Shown here: one piece after another, positions 1-6,132 of the stretch | Numbering within the stretch: the stretch's first letter is position 1 | How the letters are laid out: every line of letters starts with the position of its first letter | Notes under the pieces: model-generated | Told to the model about the DNA's origin: nothing | What the model saw: only the letters and a program-made list of their open reading frames with translations | The model's database searches: none | Program-made: the position numbers and the translations under genes | Assembly (NCBI GenBank): GCA_002315235.1 | Contig: DCGK01000077.1 | Location: 1 to 9,390 of the forward strand | DNA length: 9,390 nucleotides | Reading direction: 5' to 3' | From: Ruminococcus sp. UBA1780 | GTDB lineage: Bacteria > Bacillota > Clostridia > Oscillospirales > Ruminococcaceae

Positions 1-105
1 AAATAATTATAGTGAACGTAAAATTTTTTTTTGCGTTCACTATATTTATTGCGTTTACTGTACTGGTTTCACTGACTGTAAACTGTACGGAAATGAATAC
101 CGGAA
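1..105. repeat. Intergenic tail beyond thrS with an 11-bp inverted repeat
   Basis: TATAGTGAACG at 8-18 is exactly complementary to CGTTCACTATA at 34-44. The 15-nt loop is A/T only apart from one G at its edge and holds a run of nine T (plus strand), which is nine A in the thrS transcript. Further along, GCGTTCACT (33-41) is echoed by GCGTTTACT (51-59), so the AGTRAACG motif occurs three times in 60 bases. The repeat lies 62-98 nt beyond the thrS stop codon and could form the 3' end of the thrS mRNA. The bases that follow on that strand (TAATTATTT) are only a weak U-tract, so it is not a standard intrinsic terminator. No coding region is visible here. Confidence 0.6.
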
Positions 106-2052
106 TTACTTCTGCTTTTCTTCAACTTCCTTAACAAGCTTTGCAACGATATCGTCAACAGGAACATCAGGAAGTTCGCCTTCCTTACGTGAACGTACTG
201 TAACAGTGCCGTTTTCCGTTTCCTTGTCACCGATAACGAATGTATACGGAATTCTCTCAAGTCTTGAAGCCTTGATCTTAGGTCCGATATTGTCATCTCT
301 GCTGTCAACGGTAACTCTCATTCCGAGAGCTGTAAGTCTGTCAGCTATGCCCTGGGCATATTCAACGTGCTGCTGTCCGATAGGAAGAAGTCTTACCTGT
401 TCAGGAGCAAGCCAGAGTGGAAGAACACCTGCAAATCTTTCAATCATATATGCAAGAGTTCTCTCATAGCATCCAAGTGATGTTCTGTGAATAATATAAG
501 GAAGCTTCTTCTGTCCGTCCTTGTCAATATAGTGCATTCCGAACTTTTCAGCAAGAAGCATGTCAATCTGAATAGTAACGATTGTGTCTTCCTTGCCGAA
601 TACGTTCTTGTACTGGATGTCGAGCTTAGGGCCGTAGAAAGCAGCCTCGTCAATACCAACTTCGTATTCAAGACCGAGATTGTCAAGAATCTGGCCCATT
701 ACGCGCTGAGCTTCCTCCCACTGTTCCTTTGTACCTTCGTACTTGTTCTTTGGATTTTCAGGATCCCACTGTGAAAATCTGAATGTACAGTCTTCAAGAA
801 GACCAACTGTATCAAGACAGTATTTTGCAAGTTCAAGACAGCCTCTGAATTCTTCTTCGAGCTGATCAGGTCTTAAAATATAGTGGCCCTCTGAAATTGT
901 GAACTGACGCACACGGATAAGCCCGTGCATTTCGCCTGAATCTTCATTTCTGAAAAGTGTTGATGTTTCTGTGAGACGCATAGGAAGATCACGGTATGAT
1001 CTCTGACGGTTAAGATAAACCTGATACTGGAAAGGACATGTCATAGGACGAAGTGCAAAGCATTCCTTTGTTTCGTCATAAGGATCGCCGAGAACAAACA
1101 TACCGTCAAGATAGTGATCCCAGTGTCCTGAAATTCTGTAGAGATCTCTCTTTGCCATAAGAGGTGTCTTTGTAAGCATACAGCCTCTCTTCTGTTCCTC
1201 GTCTTCAATCCATCTCTGGAGAAGCTGGATAACTCTTGATCCCTTTGGAAGAAGAACAGGAAGTCCCTGTCCGACATAGTCAACTGTTGTGAAATATTCG
1301 AGCTCACGTCCGAGCTTGTTGTGGTCACGGAGCTTTGCTTCCTCAAGCTTCTTAAGATGTTCCTCAAGCTCTGAAGCCTTTGGAAATGCTACTGCATAAA
1401 TTCTTGTGAGCATCTTGTTCTTTTCGTTGCCTCTCCAGTAAGCACCTGTGCATGAGAGAAGCTTGAATGCCTTTACGCCTGAAGTTGAGAGAAGATGAGG
1501 TCCGGCACAGAGATCTGTAAATTCACCCTGTCTGTAGAAGGAAATAGGCTCGCCCTTGTCAGCGTGTTCCTCACAGAGCTCAACCTTGTATGGTTCATCC
1601 TGTTCCTTAAGAAAAGCAATCGCGTCAGCCGGTGACATTTCAAACTGTTCGAGCTTAATGCCTTCCTTTACGATCTTCTTCATCTCAGCTTCAATCTTAA
1701 GGAGCTCGTCTGCTGAGAAAGGCTTCTCAACGTCAAAGTCATAGTAGAAACCTGTGTCAATGGCAGGTCCGATTGCAAGCTTAACATCAGGATAAAGGCG
1801 CTTTACTGCCTGTGCAAGTATATGTGATGCTGTATGCCAGAAAGTTTTTCTGCCGTCGGGTGAATCAAAAGTCATTACTTCAAATTCACAGTCACTGTCA
1901 ATAACAGTTCTGATGTCTTTGATTTCTCCGTTGATTTTTACACAGCATGCAGCCTTGAGAAGTCCTGCCCCGATACCCTTGATGATATCTGCAGCTGACT
2001 GTCCGCTTTCAGTTTCTCTGACGCTTCCGTCTTTTAATGTCAGTTTTAACAT
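106..2052 (-). CDS. thrS: Threonyl-tRNA synthetase (ThrRS)
   Basis: Cytosolic class II aminoacyl-tRNA synthetase that charges tRNA-Thr with threonine. The 648 aa length is normal for bacterial ThrRS. In order it shows an N-terminal TGS domain (about 1-60), the editing domain with its HxxxH motif (H73 and H77, in WHTASH), the catalytic core, and a C-terminal anticodon-binding domain (about 540-640). The three zinc ligands that recognise threonine are present: C339 (MTCP), H390 (SEGHY) and H522 (IIHRTSLG). The start at 2052 is chosen over an in-frame start 41 codons upstream because AAAGGA (2062-2067) sits 8-9 nt before it, the protein then begins at a normal TGS domain, and the upstream codons lie inside the T-box terminator. 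The catalytic block reads MTCPFQYQ where the Escherichia coli type has MNCPGHVQ, so this is a divergent ThrRS subtype. Expression is set by the T-box leader upstream. Confidence 0.97.
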   Translation of the reverse strand: MLKLTLKDGSVRETESGQSAADIIKGIGAGLLKAACCVKINGEIKDIRTVIDSDCEFEVMTFDSPDGRKTFWHTASHILAQAVKRLYPDVKLAIGPAIDTGFYYDFDVEKPFSADELLKIEAEMKKIVKEGIKLEQFEMSPADAIAFLKEQDEPYKVELCEEHADKGEPISFYRQGEFTDLCAGPHLLSTSGVKAFKLLSCTGAYWRGNEKNKMLTRIYAVAFPKASELEEHLKKLEEAKLRDHNKLGRELEYFTTVDYVGQGLPVLLPKGSRVIQLLQRWIEDEEQKRGCMLTKTPLMAKRDLYRISGHWDHYLDGMFVLGDPYDETKECFALRPMTCPFQYQVYLNRQRSYRDLPMRLTETSTLFRNEDSGEMHGLIRVRQFTISEGHYILRPDQLEEEFRGCLELAKYCLDTVGLLEDCTFRFSQWDPENPKNKYEGTKEQWEEAQRVMGQILDNLGLEYEVGIDEAAFYGPKLDIQYKNVFGKEDTIVTIQIDMLLAEKFGMHYIDKDGQKKLPYIIHRTSLGCYERTLAYMIERFAGVLPLWLAPEQVRLLPIGQQHVEYAQGIADRLTALGMRVTVDSRDDNIGPKIKASRLERIPYTFVIGDKETENGTVTVRSRKEGELPDVPVDDIVAKLVKEVEEKQK

Positions 2053-2070
2053 AATAAAAAATCCTTTCGT

Positions 2071-2115
2071 AAAAAAATAAAAAATCCCCTCAGGAAAGAA
2101 AACTCTCCCAAGGGG
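2071..2115 (-). terminator. T-box intrinsic terminator upstream of thrS
   Basis: The minus strand forms a 13-bp stem (CCCCTTGGGAGAG with CTTTCCTGAGGGG, positions 2115-2086, including some G-U pairs) around a TTTT loop. It is followed by ATTTTTTATTTTTTT (2085-2071). It competes with the antiterminator and stops transcription when tRNA-Thr is charged. Confidence 0.93.
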
Positions 2116-2138
2116 CATAATAATGCGGTTCCACCCTT
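2110..2138 (-). promoter_or_regulatory. T-box antiterminator
   Basis: On the minus strand GGG (start of the T-box sequence) pairs with CCC of CCCCTT, and GCAT pairs with ATGC around a TATT loop. This leaves the TGGAACC bulge that captures the NCCA end of uncharged tRNA. The CCCCTT used here is also the 5' arm of the terminator, so the two structures exclude each other. Confidence 0.9.
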
Positions 2139-2343
2139 TTTTCACAGTCAGACGGCAGTAAGCCGGAAACTGCATCTCAGGTGTTCATATAACGGTGAAC
2201 AGCCGGCGTTTATTGGACGCACTCAGAGGACGGTATCCATGTCAGTGAATCATGTTTTTTCTCTCAGCAGGTGAAAAAACTCTCTGGAATGACTGCCTTA
2301 CCGGCACGGCTTTCCTCATCATCGTTTTGTGATTTATATTATG

Positions 2344-2372
2344 ATTATAACCGAAAAAATAAATAAAGTCAA
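2344..2372 (-). promoter_or_regulatory. Promoter of thrS
   Basis: On the minus strand TTGACT (2372-2367) and TATAAT (2349-2344) are separated by exactly 17 nt. This is a near-consensus sigma-A promoter. It predicts a start near 2337, just ahead of T-box stem I, which fits the known layout of such leaders. Confidence 0.87.
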
Positions 2373-2394
2373 TAATTACAGACAAATTCTTCTA

Positions 2395-2423
2395 TTGACA
2401 TTTAAGCCAAAAAGATATACAAT
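2395..2423 (+). promoter_or_regulatory. Plus-strand promoter directed toward rny
   Basis: A perfect TTGACA (2395-2400), a 17-nt spacer and TACAAT (2418-2423) form a strong sigma-A promoter, back to back with the thrS promoter. The two -35 boxes are 22 nt apart. Transcription would start near 2430, about 340 nt before rny, giving either a long 5' leader or a separate small RNA. No better promoter is visible closer to rny. Confidence 0.8.
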
Positions 2424-2429
2424 AGTAGT

Positions 2430-2768
2430 ATTGCATTTATTTATTATTGTAAAAGCAATTATAGTAAACTACAAATGAAACTGTCGTTTACTATTAGCCG
2501 CTATGCACGAAGCTAACGCAGTCAGCAAATGTGCAGGGCAATAAAAATTCAAACGCTGTCTGACGTCAAATATATTTTTTTAATCTTACATAAACACATT
2601 AATTTCTAAAAATATATAATACTTAAAATTTTTACATATCTTTATTTTATTTATTTTTAATATTTTTGTACACAGTACAGTTTAAAACTGAATATTTTTG
2701 ACTTTTACAGGTAAGCGTTTCCAGAAACTACTTAATATTTTACCGGTGAAAGGAGGAAATAATTTCCC
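2430..2768 (+). other. Gene-free leader region before rny, with RNA hairpins
   Basis: This 339-nt stretch has no credible gene. From 2461 to 2570 it is mixed in composition and can fold: ATAGTAAAC (2461-2469) pairs with GTTTACTAT (2486-2494); TAGC (2495-2498) pairs with GCTA (2512-2515); the enclosed TGCAC (2504-2508) is complementary to GTGCA (2531-2535), which would make a pseudoknot; and GTCAG (2521-2525) can pair with CTGAC (2561-2565). A T-run follows at 2574-2581 without a good hairpin directly before it. From about 2580 to 2740 the DNA is extremely AT-rich. It may be the 5' untranslated leader of rny, or a small RNA followed by a spacer. I do not recognise a known RNA family. Confidence 0.45.
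2749..2756 (+). promoter_or_regulatory. Ribosome binding site of rny
   Basis: AAAGGAGG matches the anti-Shine-Dalgarno sequence perfectly. It stands 12 nt before the ATG at 2769, which is rather long, but no in-frame start lies closer. It supports that ATG. Confidence 0.85.
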
Positions 2769-4355
2769 ATGAGCGCTCCAATAGTAATAATTATTGCAAT
2801 TGTTTGTCTCGTAGCGGGCGCAGCTGTTTCAGGAAGCATAGCCTTTAAAAAGGGTATTGCATACAGACAGCAGCAGGCAGAGGCAGCTATCGGTTCTGCT
2901 GAACAGGAAGCAGAACGCATCAAAAAGGAAGCTAACAAATTAATTGAACGTGCCCGGGTTGAGAGCGAAAACCAGAAAAAATCTGCTCTCGTTGAAGCCA
3001 AGGACGAAATCTACAGACTCAAATCCGAAGCTGACAAGGAAATCAAGGACAGAAGAGGTGAGATTTCCCGTCAGGAAAGAAGAATCCAGCAGAAAGAGGA
3101 AAACCTCGACAAGAAGAATGACAACCTCGAGAAGAAGGAAGAAATTCTCCAGAGCAAGATTAAGTCTGCTGAAGAAAAGCTCAGTGAAGCTGAACAGATC
3201 AAGAAGAGCCAGATGGATATTCTTGAAAAGATTTCAGAGTTCACAAGAGAACAGGCCAAGGATTATATCATCTCACAGCTTGAAACTGAACTTGTTCATG
3301 AAAAGGCTCTCAAGATCGCCTCATACGAACAGCAGATCAAGGATAACTGTGATGAAAAGGCAAGAAACCTTATTTCACTTGCCATTGCAAAATGTGCAGC
3401 TGATCAGGTTTCCGAGTCGTCAATTTCCGTTGTAGCTCTTCCTAATGACGAAATGAAGGGCCGTATAATCGGACGTGAAGGACGTAACATCAGAACACTT
3501 GAAACACTTACGGGTGTTGATCTTATTATTGATGATACTCCTGAAGCAATCACACTTTCATGTTTTGACCAGGTAAGACGTGAAGTTGCAAGAATTGCTC
3601 TTGAAAAACTTATTTCTGACGGTCGTATCCATCCTACACGCATTGAGGAAATGGTAGACAAGGCAAGACGTGAGGTTGAACACAAGATCAAGCAGGAAGG
3701 TGAACGTGCCCTCCTCGAAACAAATGTTCACAACATCAACCACGAGCTTGTAAAGCTCATCGGACGTCTCAAGTTCCGTACAAGCTATCGTCAGAATGTT
3801 CTCAATCATTCAATTGAAGTTGCACAGCTCGCCGGCATACTTGCTTCAGAGCTTGGCGTTGATGCCAATGTCGCAAGACGTGCAGGTCTTCTTCACGATA
3901 TCGGTAAGGCTCTTACCTCCGAAATCGAAGGCTCACACGTACAGATTGGCGTTGACGTATGTAAGAAGTACAAGGAGAGCGCCGAAGTTATTCACGCAGT
4001 TGAAGCACACCACAATGATGTTGAACCACAGACAGTTATCGCTTGCATAGTTCAGGCCGCTGACGCTATTTCAGCTGCAAGACCTGCCGCAAGATGTGAA
4101 AACTACGAAAGCTACATAAAGAGACTTGAAAAGCTTGAGGAAATCTGTTCATCATACGACGGTGTTGAAAAATGCTTCGCAGTTCAGGCCGGACGTGAGG
4201 TTCGTATTATGGTTCTTCCTGAAGTTATCAATGACGAAAAGATGATTCTCGTTGCAAGAGACATTGTTAAGCGCATTGAAGACGAAATGGAATACCCTGG
4301 CCAGATCAAAGTCAACCTTATCCGCGAAAGCAGAACAGTTGAATACGCAAAATAA
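2769..4355 (+). CDS. rny: Ribonuclease Y (RNase Y)
   Basis: Membrane-anchored endoribonuclease that starts mRNA decay in many Firmicutes. At 528 aa it is a standard family length. It has a short extracytoplasmic N-terminus and a transmembrane helix (about 4-25), then a long charged coiled coil (about 30-190, rich in K, E, Q and R). A KH RNA-binding domain with the GRIIGREGRN motif at 231-240 follows, and then an HD phosphodiesterase domain with H347, the H376-D377 pair (LLHDIGK), H414/H415 and D432 (ADA) as metal ligands. All catalytic residues are in place, so the enzyme should be active. It is divergent from thrS behind its own strong promoter, with an unusually long leader if that promoter serves it. 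A 12-bp hairpin follows the stop codon. Confidence 0.97.
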   Translation: MSAPIVIIIAIVCLVAGAAVSGSIAFKKGIAYRQQQAEAAIGSAEQEAERIKKEANKLIERARVESENQKKSALVEAKDEIYRLKSEADKEIKDRRGEISRQERRIQQKEENLDKKNDNLEKKEEILQSKIKSAEEKLSEAEQIKKSQMDILEKISEFTREQAKDYIISQLETELVHEKALKIASYEQQIKDNCDEKARNLISLAIAKCAADQVSESSISVVALPNDEMKGRIIGREGRNIRTLETLTGVDLIIDDTPEAITLSCFDQVRREVARIALEKLISDGRIHPTRIEEMVDKARREVEHKIKQEGERALLETNVHNINHELVKLIGRLKFRTSYRQNVLNHSIEVAQLAGILASELGVDANVARRAGLLHDIGKALTSEIEGSHVQIGVDVCKKYKESAEVIHAVEAHHNDVEPQTVIACIVQAADAISAARPAARCENYESYIKRLEKLEEICSSYDGVEKCFAVQAGREVRIMVLPEVINDEKMILVARDIVKRIEDEMEYPGQIKVNLIRESRTVEYAK

Positions 4356-4363
4356 GATTACAC

Positions 4364-4391
4364 GCTGCCCTGCTCGCATGAGCAGGGCAGC
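4364..4391 (+). terminator. Strong hairpin after rny lacking a proper U-tract
   Basis: GCTGCCCTGCTC (4364-4375) and GAGCAGGGCAGC (4380-4391) form a perfect, GC-rich 12-bp stem with a GCAT tetraloop, 8 nt after the rny stop codon. The following bases are TCTGTATACAAGG, so the U-tract is poor. It could be a weak terminator that allows partial read-through, or a structure that protects the rny mRNA 3' end. Confidence 0.6.
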
Positions 4392-4429
4392 TCTGTATAC
4401 AAGGATTTTCTGAAAGGAATTTATTTCAT

Positions 4430-5845
4430 ATGGCCAAAACTCATAAAACCATATTCGGAACCACCGAAAAATCCAACTTTATTCTGAATATGACCAGTGA
4501 CCAGTTCAGCAAAACCGCATCTGTTCTTTTTATAATCGGATTCGCAGCGGTTTTCATATCATCTGCAGCTGCTGAAATTTTATCAAATCAGATTTTAAAC
4601 GAAGCAAACTATGACTGGAAGATCATTCCTTCCGTTGGTCTTGCTATTGCCGGTATTCTGTCGGTGAGCATTTTCATTATTGCTTTTATCAAGCAGACTC
4701 TTACAAAAAAACAGATTGCTGCCGCTTTAATCGGACTTGCTCTCGCTGTTTTCATGTACATCTCATACATTAACGGAATCTCCACCATAGCGGACTACTC
4801 CCCGTTTCTCGGCTACAGATACGGAAGATACGAAGGGCTTATGGTTCCCCTGAGCTACCTTTTCATCTTCCTTGGCAGTATTTCACTGAACAGGGAAAAG
4901 ACCGTGAACACAGTATTCCGCTTTTTCTCCCTGATTATGCTTCTTGAAAGCATCTGGGCAGCTCTTCAGTTTATTCCTTCATTTCCGGGACACTACTACA
5001 GAATACCTTACATTGTAAACCCGGTAATGCTCCCAAGCGGAACTGCCGGAAGCCCTGCATTTCTGGCTGTACTTATGGCTGCCGGTCTTACGGTTTCAGT
5101 TTTCGGTGCAATGCATGACAAAGCTCCGGGATTTTCCGCAGTTTACACTGCTGCAGTGCTTCCTGCCTCATTTTTCCTAGTAAAGACACAGACACTGACC
5201 GGATATATAAGCTCCGCGGTTATTCTCGCAGCGGTACTCAGCGACTGTTTCAGAAACAGAAAAAACGGAAAAAAAGGCAGCCTCCCTATCACTCTTATGA
5301 TTACCGGCTTTGCTGCCGCTTACGGGTTCATCCTTATAAAGGGATTTGCTGTTTATGACGGTGAAATAATCTGGCACGACGGCTGCGGACGTCTCGGCGC
5401 TTTCGGACAGTATTCAGCCAATGTTGAAGGTACGTTCAACATTCACAGCATCGGAGACATTTATCCGTTCCTCTGGAACAAAGCTGAGGAAATTATCAGA
5501 CATTTCCCTGTTACAGGCATAGGTCCTGACGCATTTCTGTTTTCACAGACATCCGGCCCGTTAAACGATGTCCCTCTCAGTGTCGACCGTCCGTACAGCG
5601 AATATCTGTTCTACGCAGCATCATTCGGTATTCCTGCAGCAGTATCCCTCGCGGCTCTTTTCTTCTATTCAGCTGCAAACGGCGTGATTTCAGCAGCAGG
5701 AAACAAAAGCTGGGTTTTCAAAGCATCAATGACCGTCGCAGTTCTCTACACTGCAGCTGCGGTTATAACAAACAGCACCGCCACAGTAACACCGTTTATA
5801 TGGTTTATTTTCGGCACATGCTGCTGTACATTCAAAGAAGATTAA
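4430..5845 (+). CDS. Polytopic membrane protein, O-antigen ligase/polymerase (Wzy_C-like) family
   Basis: A 471 aa integral membrane protein. Hydrophobic segments are visible at about 30-50, 65-87, 94-115, 138-153, 163-182, 205-227, 236-251, 258-272, 286-304, 392-417, 430-447 and 452-466. Between the last clusters is a large hydrophilic loop (about 305-390). That loop carries GR (320-321), a Trp/Ala helix, and the glycine-rich PVTGIGPDAF block (360-369), followed by RPYSEYLFYAASFGIPA; this order is typical of O-antigen ligases and polymerases. Family members join or polymerise lipid-linked surface glycans, but the substrate here is unknown and no glycan genes are adjacent. AAAGGA (4413-4418) precedes the start by 11 nt. 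The gene is 74 nt after rny with no clear promoter of its own, so it may depend on read-through. The family call is fairly firm; the function is not. Confidence 0.75.
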   Translation: MAKTHKTIFGTTEKSNFILNMTSDQFSKTASVLFIIGFAAVFISSAAAEILSNQILNEANYDWKIIPSVGLAIAGILSVSIFIIAFIKQTLTKKQIAAALIGLALAVFMYISYINGISTIADYSPFLGYRYGRYEGLMVPLSYLFIFLGSISLNREKTVNTVFRFFSLIMLLESIWAALQFIPSFPGHYYRIPYIVNPVMLPSGTAGSPAFLAVLMAAGLTVSVFGAMHDKAPGFSAVYTAAVLPASFFLVKTQTLTGYISSAVILAAVLSDCFRNRKNGKKGSLPITLMITGFAAAYGFILIKGFAVYDGEIIWHDGCGRLGAFGQYSANVEGTFNIHSIGDIYPFLWNKAEEIIRHFPVTGIGPDAFLFSQTSGPLNDVPLSVDRPYSEYLFYAASFGIPAAVSLAALFFYSAANGVISAAGNKSWVFKASMTVAVLYTAAAVITNSTATVTPFIWFIFGTCCCTFKED

Positions 5846-5862
5846 GGAAATACCTGTTAAAC

Positions 5863-5892
5863 AAAAACTCCCGTTCCGGCGGGAGTTTTTTT
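5863..5892 (+). terminator. Intrinsic terminator after the membrane protein gene
   Basis: CTCCCG (5868-5873) pairs with CGGGAG (5880-5885) around TTCCGG. The stem is extended by AAAAA/TTTTT pairs and ends in a run of seven T (5886-5892). It lies 17 nt after the stop codon and ends the rny-side transcription unit. The flanking A-run means it could also work on the other strand. Confidence 0.92.
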
Positions 5893-6045
5893 ATCTCCTG
5901 CTGATTACGGTGATTCAGTGAAGCACTGTCGGACCGGTTTTTCTGAAATCTGTCCTGCCTCAAAAAAATATTACAATTAATGCTTCTGATTTTTTATCAT
6001 TTGTTACAATAACATCACTTCACCCAATAAATTAGTTTTTCACCG

Positions 6046-6074
6046 TTGATTTTTGTTGAACTTTATGATATAAT
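6046..6074 (+). promoter_or_regulatory. Promoter of the signalling operon
   Basis: TTGATT (6046-6051), a 17-nt spacer and TATAAT (6069-6074), with TG one base before the -10, form an extended -10 sigma-A promoter. The predicted start is near 6081, about 50 nt before the first gene. The 153 nt between the preceding terminator and this promoter hold nothing else I recognise except a small CAGTG-AAG-CACTG hairpin (5916-5928). Confidence 0.83.
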
Positions 6075-6132
6075 ATTATAAATAAAACACTATTTGCGAT
6101 CGGGCAAATTTATGGGGAAAGGGGAATCTTCC

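Larger units (their letters stand above)
2053..2337 (-). ncRNA. T-box riboswitch leader of thrS (Thr ACC specifier)
   Basis: A tRNA-sensing leader RNA that permits thrS transcription when uncharged tRNA-Thr accumulates. Reading the minus strand, GATGATGAGGA (from about 2323 to 2313) is the usual K-turn start of stem I. Its GAGGA (2317-2313) pairs with TCCTC (2230-2226), which is followed by the K-turn GA. Just before that 3' arm lies ACC (2234-2232), a threonine codon in the specifier-loop position. GTTTTTTC (2280-2273) pairs with GAAAAAAC (2261-2254) at the top of stem I. The conserved T-box AAGGGTGGAACCGCA is at 2138-2124. All parts needed for transcription attenuation are present. The 5' end is placed from the promoter and is approximate. 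Confidence 0.95.

Noticed and set aside
2475..2516. Short reading frame starting MKLSFTISRY in the rny leader, as a possible leader peptide
   Set aside because: No Shine-Dalgarno sequence before the ATG, only 13 codons, and it overlaps the proposed hairpins.
2561..2568. TGACGTCA palindrome, a possible operator
   Set aside because: Only 8 bp, a single copy, and no regulator known to me for this setting; may simply be chance.
2678..2690. CAGTTT-A-AAACTG inverted repeat as an operator before rny
   Set aside because: Short and AT-rich, expected by chance in this composition; no promoter overlaps it.
2698..2703. TTGACT as the -35 of a promoter close to rny
   Set aside because: No acceptable -10 at 16-19 nt; the next TAATAT-like box is about 29 nt away.
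2944..3435. 163-codon plus-strand frame inside rny
   Set aside because: Overlaps the coiled-coil part of rny in another frame; its Arg/Lys/Ser-rich composition is a by-product of the AAG/GAA repeats.
6092..6109. ATTTGC/GCAAAT hairpin in the leader of the signalling operon as a regulatory element
   Set aside because: Only 6 bp, mostly A-T, and it neither covers the ribosome binding site nor precedes a T-run.
6094..6132. TTG 6094 or ATG 6112 as the start of the response regulator
   Set aside because: No ribosome binding site precedes either, while GGGGAAAGGGGA precedes ATG 6133 at good spacing.
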